DNA from: CAYJFQ01 sp964369955
Lineage (GTDB): Bacteria; Bacillota_I; Bacilli_A; Erysipelotrichales; Erysipelotrichaceae
DNA length: 64,000 nucleotides
Direction of reading: 5' to 3'
Assembly (NCBI GenBank): GCA_964369955.1
Contig: CAYJFQ010000001.1
Coordinates: forward strand, 62,001 to 126,000
Shown here: positions 17,179-24,578 of the stretch, piece after piece
Position numbering within the stretch: the stretch's first letter is position 1
Layout: every line of letters starts with the position of its first letter
The notes under the pieces: model-generated
What the model was told of the DNA's origin: nothing
What the model saw: only the letters and a program-made list of their open reading frames with translations
Databases searched by the model: none
Program-made: the position numbers and the translations under genes

Positions 17179-19563
17179 ATGAAATTAAGTATAAATTGGT
17201 TAAAAACATTTATTGATTATGATTTAAGCACAGAAGAGTTAGGTGATAAACTTACTAATGCTGGTTTTGAGGTTGAAAGTATTGATCCAATGTGTAGTGC
17301 TACTAATTTAGTAGTTGGAGAAGTTTTAGAATGTGAAAATCATCCAGATAGTGATCATTTAAATGTATGTAAAGTTAATGTTGGAAATGAAGTTTTAAAT
17401 ATAGTTTGTGGTGCTAATAATGTTAAAAAAGGGATTAAAGTAATAACTGCTTTAGTTGGTGCTAAACTACCTGAAATTGAAATTAAGCAAGCAAAAGTTA
17501 GAGGTGTTGAGTCTAGTGGTATGCTATGCTCATTATTAGAATTAGGAATTGATAAAAAACAGTTATCTGAAGAACAAATATCTGGTATTGAGATTCTTGA
17601 TGATAGTTGTATAGTTGGTGCTAATCCTTTAGTTTACTTAGGATTGGATGATGTAATTTTAGATGTTAGTGTAACACCTAATAGAGCTGATTGTAATGCA
17701 TTCTATGACTTAGTAAGAGAAGTGGGTGCAATTCTTGAAAAGCCTGTTAAATTACCTGAAATCACTGAAGTGAAGGGTTTAGAAACAAATTTAAATATTG
17801 GTTCTACAACTGAAAAGTGTCCTTTATTTTTAGGAAGAATTGTTAAGGGTGTTAAAATTAAGGAAAGCCCATTATGGATTAAAAATGTTTTAACAGCATA
17901 TGGAATAAAAGCTATCAATAATGTTGTAGATATCTCAAACTTAGTAATGTTAGAAACAGGGCAACCGATGCATTTCTATGATTTAGATTGCTTAGAAAAA
18001 GCTGAATTAGTTTGTGCTGATGATTATCAAGGAGAATATCTAGCATTAGATGGATTGACTTACAACCTTGTAAAAGGTGATCTAGTAATTAAATGTAATG
18101 ATAAAGTAGTTGGCATTGCTGGTATTATGGGTGGAGATGACTCAAAGATCACAACTGATACTACTAATATTTTACTTGAAAGTGCTAACTTTGATTTAGC
18201 TTGTATACGTCTAACAAGTCGCCGTTTAAATCTAACAACAGAAGCCGCTACTAGATTCTCTAAAGGAATAAGCACTTATAATACTAACTATGCAATCAGT
18301 AGAGCTGTTCAATTATTAACTGAATATGCAGATTTAGAAGTAGTTGAAGAATTAGTTGAATATGGCAACAATAAACAAAACGATAAAGTTGTTGAGTTAA
18401 GTGTTGAAAAATGTAATGCAGTATTAAATAGTAATTTCACTGAAAAAGAAATTGCTAGTGTCTTTACAAGATTAAGTTTTAATTACTCTGTTGATTCAGG
18501 TAACTTTAAAGTTGAGATTCCAAGTTACCGTATGGATTTACACTTAGCAGAAGACTTAATTGAAGAAGTTGTTAGATTATTAGGTTATGGGAGTATTGGT
18601 AGCAAATTACCAACAATGCAAACTACTATTGGAAAACTAGCAAAAAATGAAGATCGTCGTTACATGGTTAAAAGTATTCTAAATGGATTAGGCAATACTG
18701 AAATAATGACATATTCATTAATTGGCCAAAGATTATTAGATGATGCTTGTAATCCGGTTGGTAAACCAGTAGAGCTAGCGAATCCATTAAGTGATGAAAG
18801 AAGATATTACCGCACTAGTCTTTTACCAAGCATGTTAGATGTTATCAGCTATAATCAAGCACGTTTCCAAGCTAATTATTCATTCTTTGAAATTGCGAAT
18901 GTTTATAGTGATGAAGGTTTAAGTCAAGAGAGACTTTCTCTAGGAATCAGTAATTCAATCAATCTTTCTAAGTGGCAAAAAATTAAGTTTGAGGCTGACT
19001 TCTTTGTCTTAAAAGGAAGAATTGAATCAGTATTAACTGAATTTGGTTTTGACTTAAAAAGAATCTTCTATAAAGAAAACGATTTTGATACTACTAACTT
19101 CCATCCTACACGTAGTGCCTTGATATATATTGATCGTGAATTAGTAGGTGTGTTTGGAAGAATTCACCCTAAACAAATGAAGAAGTATGATGTTGATAGT
19201 TGTGTAATTGGTGAATTAAATCTATCAGCAATCTACAATTTAAATCCTGGAAAAATCAAATATAAACCAATTAGTAAGTATCCAAGTGTAAAATTTGATT
19301 TATCAATGATTGTTAAGGATGAAGTAACTGCAAAAGAGATTATAGATTGCATTACAAAAGCAACTAAATCAACAAGTTGTGAAGTGGAAATATTTGACAT
19401 CTTCAAAGGAGGAGCAATTGAAAAAGGTAGCAAATCAATTGCAGTTTCATTAACATTCCAATCTAATGAAAAAACATTAGGAGAATCAGATATTGACCCA
19501 GTTATTTCTGAAGTCATGTCTTCACTTAGAAGTAAGTTAAACGCTAATATAAGAGATAAATAG
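17179..19563 (+). CDS. pheT: Phenylalanyl-tRNA synthetase beta subunit
   Basis: PheT carries editing and tRNA recognition for phenylalanyl-tRNA synthetase. The 794-residue protein shows the EMAP-type tRNA-binding domain (about 40-150, with ENHPDSDHLNVCKVN), the B3/B4 editing domain (about 200-370, SLVMLETGQPMHFYD region), B5, a catalytic-like core and a C-terminal ferredoxin-fold anticodon-binding domain beginning near SKYPSVKFDLSMIV. It starts 11 nt after pheS with a GGGGAGA site and is controlled by the shared T-box. A terminator follows. Confidence 0.97.
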   Translation: MKLSINWLKTFIDYDLSTEELGDKLTNAGFEVESIDPMCSATNLVVGEVLECENHPDSDHLNVCKVNVGNEVLNIVCGANNVKKGIKVITALVGAKLPEIEIKQAKVRGVESSGMLCSLLELGIDKKQLSEEQISGIEILDDSCIVGANPLVYLGLDDVILDVSVTPNRADCNAFYDLVREVGAILEKPVKLPEITEVKGLETNLNIGSTTEKCPLFLGRIVKGVKIKESPLWIKNVLTAYGIKAINNVVDISNLVMLETGQPMHFYDLDCLEKAELVCADDYQGEYLALDGLTYNLVKGDLVIKCNDKVVGIAGIMGGDDSKITTDTTNILLESANFDLACIRLTSRRLNLTTEAATRFSKGISTYNTNYAISRAVQLLTEYADLEVVEELVEYGNNKQNDKVVELSVEKCNAVLNSNFTEKEIASVFTRLSFNYSVDSGNFKVEIPSYRMDLHLAEDLIEEVVRLLGYGSIGSKLPTMQTTIGKLAKNEDRRYMVKSILNGLGNTEIMTYSLIGQRLLDDACNPVGKPVELANPLSDERRYYRTSLLPSMLDVISYNQARFQANYSFFEIANVYSDEGLSQERLSLGISNSINLSKWQKIKFEADFFVLKGRIESVLTEFGFDLKRIFYKENDFDTTNFHPTRSALIYIDRELVGVFGRIHPKQMKKYDVDSCVIGELNLSAIYNLNPGKIKYKPISKYPSVKFDLSMIVKDEVTAKEIIDCITKATKSTSCEVEIFDIFKGGAIEKGSKSIAVSLTFQSNEKTLGESDIDPVISEVMSSLRSKLNANIRDK

Positions 19564-19569
19564 ATATAA

Positions 19570-19604
19570 AAAACATTGAATAGTACAGTTCAATGTTTTT
19601 TTGG
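19570..19604 (+). terminator. Terminator after pheT
   Basis: An 8-bp stem ACATTGAA/TTCAATGT with an 8-nt loop is followed by T7, ending the pheST transcript. Confidence 0.88.
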
Positions 19605-19746
19605 ATATCAAATATCTAAGTTATTTGAACGATGTTATGTTTTTAAAAAATAAACATTATTAAGTATTTTATTTAATTTAGTAAATCAGTAATTATTATA
19701 ATTTAGATAACAAACTCGATACTTAATAAAATTAGAAGAATAATAG

Positions 19747-20370
19747 TTACTCTTTATGATAATTAATTAACCAAACAATATTTGAAGAAATTATTACAGT
19801 TATTAATGAATATATAAGATGACTTAATTCAATATAAAACAAAGATAGTACTAGTATAGTAAAATCCATAACTAGATATGAAATATTTAGTTTTAAACCA
19901 AATATTTTTGAAATTATTAAGGCGAGAGTATCATCACCACCAGCGCTACTACCTTCCTTTATAATTATGCCAACTGATATACCTACTAATAAACCTCCGA
20001 TTATTGAGAATAGTAAGGGGTTTAATTCAACATTTATGAATACTGGTGGAATGCTTTCCCATAGTTTAAAGAAAAAAGATAAAATGATAGTAGTTATGAT
20101 TGAAAGTTTTAAAAAGTCCTTACCTAAGTAACGGTACCCTAAACAAAAACAAGAAAAATCAAATATGGGCATAATAAAAGAAGGAGATATATTAAAAACA
20201 TTATCCATTAATAATAAGAGACCTAAAATACCGCCTTCAGTTAAATTCATTTGATTATGAATATTATCTAGTGTAAAAGTTAAAATAAGCGAACCTAGTA
20301 GAATTATCGTTGTTTTTTTGAATGTTAATAGTTTGATAGTACTCAGTATTTCTATTTTGATTTTTTTCAT
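19747..20370 (-). CDS. YitT-family membrane protein, short form
   Basis: Function unknown; the family (DUF161/YitT) is sometimes proposed to be a transporter. The 207-residue protein is mostly hydrophobic with about five or six membrane spans. It has the recognisable family motifs GGILGLLLLMDNVFNISPS, GVSVGIIIKEGSSAGGDDTLAL and a C-terminal SSNIVWL. It stops where the usual C-terminal cytoplasmic DUF2179 domain would begin, so it is about 80 residues shorter than Bacillus YitT. There is no Shine-Dalgarno; TATAAT lies 8 nt before the ATG. The 180 bases between pheT and this gene hold only the pheT terminator and AT-rich short inverted repeats. Confidence 0.82.
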   Translation of the reverse strand: MKKIKIEILSTIKLLTFKKTTIILLGSLILTFTLDNIHNQMNLTEGGILGLLLLMDNVFNISPSFIMPIFDFSCFCLGYRYLGKDFLKLSIITTIILSFFFKLWESIPPVFINVELNPLLFSIIGGLLVGISVGIIIKEGSSAGGDDTLALIISKIFGLKLNISYLVMDFTILVLSLFYIELSHLIYSLITVIISSNIVWLINYHKE

Positions 20371-20384
20371 ATTTGCTTATTATA
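20371..20384 (-). promoter_or_regulatory. -10 box predicting a near-leaderless mRNA for the YitT gene
   Basis: TATAAT on the minus strand (20384-20379) is followed by AAGCAAAT and the ATG. No ribosome binding site is present. No convincing -35 was found. Confidence 0.45.
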
Positions 20385-20407
20385 CTACAAATATCTAATT
20401 AGTATTT

Positions 20408-20435
20408 TAAAATAAGGTAAAATAAGGTAAAATGT
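20408..20435 (+). repeat. 10-bp tandem repeat upstream of yebC
   Basis: TAAAATAAGG occurs twice in a row and is followed by a third partial copy TAAAATG. Each unit contains a -10-like TAAAAT, so it may create alternative transcription starts for yebC or be a simple slipped repeat. Confidence 0.7.
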
Positions 20436-20462
20436 TAAAGGAATAATTAGGAGAAAATGATA

Positions 20463-21182
20463 ATGGGTAGAGCGTTTGAAGTTAGAAAAGCCTCAATGGC
20501 TAAAACTTCTTTAGCGAAAGCTAAAGTTTACAGTCGTTTTGGTAAAGAAATTTATATGGCTGCGAAAGCAGGAACTCCAGATCCGGAGATGAATACAACA
20601 TTAAAGAGAACTATTGAAAAAGCTAAAGCTAATCAGGTGCCTGGTGATGTAATTAAAAGAGCAATCGAAAAGGCAAAAGGCGGCACTGGTGAATCGTATA
20701 GCGAAGTGATCTATGAAGGATTTGGTGGCGGTGCTGCAACTATTTTAATTGAGTGTTTGACTGATAATACAAACAGATCAATAGCTGATGTTAGAGCTTG
20801 TTTTAACAAGTCTCACGCGAAGTTAGGTGTTGCTGGTGCTGTAAGTCATTCATATGAAAAAACAGGCTTATTGAGCTTTAATTTCAGTGATGAAGAAGCA
20901 ATGCTAGATACTTTAATTGAAAATGATTGTGATGTTAAAGAGATTGAAGTTGAAGATGGGATTATGACTTTATATGTAGAACCAACTGAACTTTATAAGA
21001 CAAAAGATGCGGTTGAAACATTAATTCCTGAATGTGAATTTGCAGTACTTGAAATCACATATTTACCAACTGAATATGTTACAATTGATGGAGAAGACAA
21101 AGAACTATTCCAAAGATTGTTAAATCTACTTGATGAAGTTGATGATGTGCAAAATGTATATCATAATGTACAAATGGGATAA
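20463..21182 (+). CDS. yebC: YebC/PmpR-family protein
   Basis: YebC-family proteins were long described as DNA-binding regulators; more recent work on some members places them at the ribosome, helping difficult sequences be translated. The ATG at 20463 is preferred over that at 20457 because AGGAG (20449-20453) is then 9 nt away rather than 3. The product then begins MGRAFEVRKASMAKTSLAKA, the usual family start. Its 239 residues form the three YebC domains, with VIYEGFGGGAATILIECLTDNTNR as the core signature region. It is monocistronic, with a terminator 4 nt after the stop. Confidence 0.94.
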   Translation: MGRAFEVRKASMAKTSLAKAKVYSRFGKEIYMAAKAGTPDPEMNTTLKRTIEKAKANQVPGDVIKRAIEKAKGGTGESYSEVIYEGFGGGAATILIECLTDNTNRSIADVRACFNKSHAKLGVAGAVSHSYEKTGLLSFNFSDEEAMLDTLIENDCDVKEIEVEDGIMTLYVEPTELYKTKDAVETLIPECEFAVLEITYLPTEYVTIDGEDKELFQRLLNLLDEVDDVQNVYHNVQMG

Positions 21183-21185
21183 TCT

Positions 21186-21211
21186 AAAGAAATCTTAGGA
21201 TTTCTTTTTTC
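21186..21211 (+). terminator. Terminator after yebC
   Basis: AAAGAAATC and GATTTCTTT pair around a TTAG loop, followed by a T run. Confidence 0.88.
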
Positions 21212-21309
21212 TTTATTAAAAATGACACAATATTGATACAAAATAAACACTAACTAGATAAAAACACTTGTTATAAATAAGGAGTTAAAAAAAGGAGAGT
21301 TTATAGTAA

Positions 21310-22026
21310 GTGTCTAAATATAATTTAACCGCCAATACAATTAAACTAATCGCAATACTAGCGATGTTATTTGATCATTTAGTTTATGTATTTACTTGTG
21401 TCATACCGATGGTTAATTCATCATCTGTTATATATCAGTTTTTATTAATACCTGGCAGAATAACTGCGCCAATAATATGTTATTTAATTGCTGAAGGGTA
21501 CCACTATACTTCAAACAAAAGAAACTATTTAAAAAGACTAGTAATACTTGCGTTAGTATCTCATGTTCCATATGTTTTATTGTTTAATGCTACTTGGTGG
21601 AAAACAACTAGTATTATTTGGGGATTGATACTAGGTTTTATAGCACTTAGTTTTTATCATCGTAAAGATATTAACACTTTTACTAAGAATTGTTTGATGA
21701 CTATTTGTTTGATCTTATCTTTGGTATCTACTTATGATATGTTGGTAGTTTTATGGATTTTATTCTTCGGAATTTATAGAAATAATTTCAAAAAACAAGC
21801 AGTGGCTTTTGTTCTGATAACTTTACTTGCAGGAAACTCTTCAATAGTTTTTCACTTACTAAACTATGGACTACACTCTTGGTATGTATTTGGGATGTTA
21901 TTCTCATTACCACTTATCATGATGTATAATGGAAAAAGAGGTAAAAGTAGCATTCTTTCAAAGTATGGATTCTATGTATTTTATCCTTTGCACCATTTAA
22001 TTTTATATATAATGTTTTTTAATTAA
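21310..22026 (+). CDS. TraX-family membrane protein
   Basis: TraX proteins are multi-spanning membrane proteins related to acyltransferase-3 proteins; F-plasmid TraX acetylates pilin, but chromosomal Firmicutes homologues have no established role. The 238-residue product has about eight hydrophobic segments. It also has the family landmarks ANTIKLIAILAMLFDHLVYVF (with the conserved DH), PGRITAPIICYLIAEGYHYT and, at the end, KYGFYVFYPLHHLILYIMFF. It starts at GTG, 12 nt after a GGAG. The response regulator follows 14 nt after the stop, so it probably shares a transcript with the two-component genes. Confidence 0.85.
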   Translation: MSKYNLTANTIKLIAILAMLFDHLVYVFTCVIPMVNSSSVIYQFLLIPGRITAPIICYLIAEGYHYTSNKRNYLKRLVILALVSHVPYVLLFNATWWKTTSIIWGLILGFIALSFYHRKDINTFTKNCLMTICLILSLVSTYDMLVVLWILFFGIYRNNFKKQAVAFVLITLLAGNSSIVFHLLNYGLHSWYVFGMLFSLPLIMMYNGKRGKSSILSKYGFYVFYPLHHLILYIMFFN

Positions 22027-22040
22027 AGAAGGAGATCTTG

Positions 22041-22718
22041 ATGAACACTATTTACATTGCAGATGATGATATTAATATATGTAACTTGTTAAAGAAACAA
22101 TTAGAGAGTGATGGATATCAAGTCACTACTTTTGATAACGGCAAAGACTTATTAGATACATTTAATATTAAACCATGTGATTTAGTTTTAACCGATATTA
22201 TGATGCCTAAGCTTAATGGATATGAACTGTGTAAAGAAATAAAGAAATCTTCAGATATACCAATTATTATGATATCTGCACGTGATGAAGAGATAGATAT
22301 GATTATCGGATTAGAACTAGGTAGTGAAGACTATATTTCTAAACCTTTTTCTTTACGTGCTGTTTCAATAAAAATTAGAAATATTTTAAAAAGATTTGAG
22401 AAGATAACAACAATTGATAATAAGATACTTACTTGTAAAGACCTAAAACTAAATACAGTTAGTAGGGAAGTGATGATCAACAATAAAGAATTTTCTGTAA
22501 CAACTAAAGAATACGAACTACTAGAATTCTTTATTAAAAATGTTAATCAAGCATTCTCTAGAGATAAGATTATTGAGATTGTATGGGGATATGATTATGT
22601 TGGTGAATCACGACAAGTAGATAATATGATAAAAAGACTTAGAAAGAAACTATTAGAGTTTAATTGTGAATTCCAAATTGAGACTATTTGGGGTTATGGA
22701 TATAAGGTGAGCAACTAG
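22041..22718 (+). CDS. OmpR/PhoB-family response regulator
   Basis: A DNA-binding response regulator, partner of the histidine kinase that starts one base after its stop codon. The ATG at 22041 follows AAGGAG (22029-22034); a TTG just before it is not the start. In the 225-residue protein the receiver domain (1-118) has the acidic cluster Asp8-Asp9-Asp10, the phosphoacceptor Asp52 in LVLTDIMMP, and the conserved Lys in YISKPFS. The C-terminal winged helix (about 130-225) ends ETIWGYGYKVSN, typical of the OmpR class. Its targets are not evident. Confidence 0.94.
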   Translation: MNTIYIADDDINICNLLKKQLESDGYQVTTFDNGKDLLDTFNIKPCDLVLTDIMMPKLNGYELCKEIKKSSDIPIIMISARDEEIDMIIGLELGSEDYISKPFSLRAVSIKIRNILKRFEKITTIDNKILTCKDLKLNTVSREVMINNKEFSVTTKEYELLEFFIKNVNQAFSRDKIIEIVWGYDYVGESRQVDNMIKRLRKKLLEFNCEFQIETIWGYGYKVSN

Positions 22719-22719
22719 T

Positions 22720-24054
22720 ATGAAAATAACTCGTAAATTTATAATCACCAATGTTATTGTCACTTTATTAGCGATGACACTACTTGCTGTGTTGATCATC
22801 AGTAGAATTAATTCATATACCTTAGAGAATATAAAAGATGATTTAATCTCTAGTAATGAAATTATTAGCACAAAACTTGAAAGTGGAGAAAAGATAGCGG
22901 AAATTCACTTTAAACAAACTAGTTCAACTAATTTTGTATACGCCTATATTTATGATATTGATAATGACAATATTATTGCCAGTGTTAAAAACCCAAAAGG
23001 AAACTTTGATAAAAGAATAGTTGTAAATAAAGCATCAGAAGCTGATAGTGGAAATTTCATTTCAATTAATACAAACGGAATGGACTTATTAGCATATCCA
23101 GTAGATATTAAATTTAATGATAATAATTATACTGTAATAACTGCAATTAAGAATAATGATGTCAATAAAATAGCTAATGAAATCATTAGTGTCTTATTGT
23201 ATTCGATCCTTATTACTGGTATATTAATCATCATTATTCTTAGTATTGTTTCTAGAAAAATACTGAAACCAATAAATCCGATAATTAAATCAATCAAAGC
23301 TTTTTCAACAAAGAAATTCAATAAATTAATTAAAGTAGACACTAAAGATGAATTTCATTTACTAGCAGAAGAATTAAATAAGATGGCAAAAACATTACAA
23401 TCAACCGATTCTGAACAAAAGAAATTCTATGAAGATTATTCACATGACCTAAAAACACCAATTACTGTAATAAGTGGATATGCAGAAGGGGTAAAGAGTG
23501 GAATAATTCATAATCAAGAAGAAGCTCTAAATCTTATTATTGATGAGTGCCAAAACTTAAAGAAACAAATAGAAAACATGATCTATCTTAGTAAGTTAGA
23601 AACAATTAATGAAACAATAGAATTCAAACCAATTAATTTAAATGAATTATTATCCCAAACAGTAACTAGTGTTGAAAGTTTAATCATAATCAATGATATT
23701 GATGTAGATTTCAACATCTCAAATGATATCACTATCTATGGTGATAAAGATATGTTGAAAAAAGCATTCACAAATATCATAAGCAATGCTCTAAAACACA
23801 CAAAAGATAAACTTGTAATAACTAGCTCAAATAATAAAAAAACAATAATTATTAAAGTTACTGACAATGGAAGAGGCTTTACACCTGAATTGTTAGATGA
23901 CCCATTTAGCAGAAATAAACTTGAAAGTTACGATGGATCTAATATTGGTCTATCAATAGTTAAAAAGATAATTGATAAACATAATGGTCAAGTTAAACTA
24001 TCAAATATAGATAGTGGGGCAGTTTGTGAAGTAATACTTTCAATAAAACAATGA
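22720..24054 (+). CDS. Membrane sensor histidine kinase
   Basis: The cognate kinase of the preceding regulator. In its 444 residues a membrane segment (about 7-27), an extracellular sensor of about 120 residues, a second membrane segment (about 148-173), a HAMP linker, and the catalytic core can be read. The core has the H box YSHDLKTPI with His242, the N box NIISNALKHTK, the G1 box DNGRGF and the G2 box GSNIGLSIVKKI. Short sensor domain and gene order with an OmpR regulator suggest envelope or peptide sensing, but the signal is unknown. Its last codons form the 5' arm of its own terminator. Confidence 0.94.
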   Translation: MKITRKFIITNVIVTLLAMTLLAVLIISRINSYTLENIKDDLISSNEIISTKLESGEKIAEIHFKQTSSTNFVYAYIYDIDNDNIIASVKNPKGNFDKRIVVNKASEADSGNFISINTNGMDLLAYPVDIKFNDNNYTVITAIKNNDVNKIANEIISVLLYSILITGILIIIILSIVSRKILKPINPIIKSIKAFSTKKFNKLIKVDTKDEFHLLAEELNKMAKTLQSTDSEQKKFYEDYSHDLKTPITVISGYAEGVKSGIIHNQEEALNLIIDECQNLKKQIENMIYLSKLETINETIEFKPINLNELLSQTVTSVESLIIINDIDVDFNISNDITIYGDKDMLKKAFTNIISNALKHTKDKLVITSSNNKKTIIIKVTDNGRGFTPELLDDPFSRNKLESYDGSNIGLSIVKKIIDKHNGQVKLSNIDSGAVCEVILSIKQ

Positions 24055-24081
24055 TATTAGTTTGTATATCATTGTTTTATT
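24042..24081 (+). terminator. Terminator overlapping the end of the histidine kinase gene
   Basis: A perfect 16-bp stem (24042-24057 with 24066-24081) and 8-nt loop. The 5' arm contains the last four codons and the TGA stop. The 3' arm carries TTTTATT rather than a pure T run. Confidence 0.82.
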
Positions 24082-24183
24082 ACTTGAGATATCAATTTTA
24101 ACTAAAACCTTAATACAATTTTTATGATAAAATAAAATTATGTTACTTATCATTATGATTGATATTGGGGTACAAAATGAAAA

Positions 24184-24372
24184 ATGTTGGTACTCATCTC
24201 AATTTGTGGACTTGGATTTGTGATTTATAAGAGAAGGCAAATAAGTAAAACTTTCCACCTAGCTGAAATGTTAGGTAGTTTTTTTATAATATTCACAATC
24301 GCTCTTATAGGTAATGAAAAAAAGCATCGCTCTCATAACGATGCTTTTTACTTGGTTATCTGGCCAGTTTAG
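24184..24372 (+). CDS. Possible 62-residue membrane peptide (uncertain)
   Basis: I do not recognise it. It has two hydrophobic segments (LVLISICGLGFVIY and MLGSFFIIFTIALI) separated by KRRQISK, like a small two-span membrane protein. However, there is no convincing ribosome site, and its last 20 codons run through the minus-strand feo terminator. The 372 bases from 24055 to 24426 otherwise contain only hairpins, so this may be a chance open frame. Confidence 0.25.
   Translation: MLVLISICGLGFVIYKRRQISKTFHLAEMLGSFFIIFTIALIGNEKKHRSHNDAFYLVIWPV
24316..24349 (-). terminator. Terminator of the feo operon
   Basis: GCATCG/CGATGC flanked by A/T tracts gives an 11-bp or longer stem; read on the minus strand it is followed by T7. 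The plus strand has T5, so it may work in both directions. Confidence 0.85.
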
Positions 24373-24411
24373 ATAACCAATATTGTTAAGAGTACCTCTG
24401 GTATGAGAGGT
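24352..24411 (-). repeat. Two inverted repeats in the feo 3' untranslated region
   Basis: TTGGTTATCT at 24352-24361 pairs perfectly with 24371-24380 (9-nt loop), and ACCTCT at 24394-24399 pairs with AGAGGT at 24406-24411 (6-nt loop). Together with the terminator they form three consecutive hairpins after the last feo gene. They may stabilise the mRNA 3' end. Confidence 0.7.
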
Positions 24412-24426
24412 TAGAGAACTTTAATG

Positions 24427-24576
24427 CTACTTCTTTTTAACTACTGGACATTTCTTTCCACAAGAAGATGCTGGACAGCCAATGCAGTCAACTCCTGCTT
24501 GTTTTTGTTTGATGATATATCTAATAGCTAAAGTTAATATTATAGCTATTACAATAACTATAATTAAATCTGTCAT
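24427..24576 (-). CDS. FeoB-associated Cys-rich membrane protein
   Basis: A 49-residue protein matching the small family found after feoB in Firmicutes. It has an N-terminal membrane span (LIIVIVIAIILTLAI, residues 4-18) and a basic turn. A Cys-rich tail DCIGCPASSCGKKCP holds Cys31, Cys34, Cys39 and Cys43, and the protein ends in three Lys. It starts two bases after the feoB stop without a clear ribosome site, implying translational coupling. The family is thought to assist FeoB-mediated iron uptake; the Cys cluster may bind or pass metal, which is inference. Confidence 0.88.
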   Translation of the reverse strand: MTDLIIVIVIAIILTLAIRYIIKQKQAGVDCIGCPASSCGKKCPVVKKK

Positions 24577-24578
24577 AT

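Noticed and set aside
19605..19746. Inverted repeats TATTAAGTAT/ATACTTAATA and GATATTTGATATC after pheT.
   Set aside because: Arms are short, AT-only and far apart in very AT-rich DNA; chance is sufficient.
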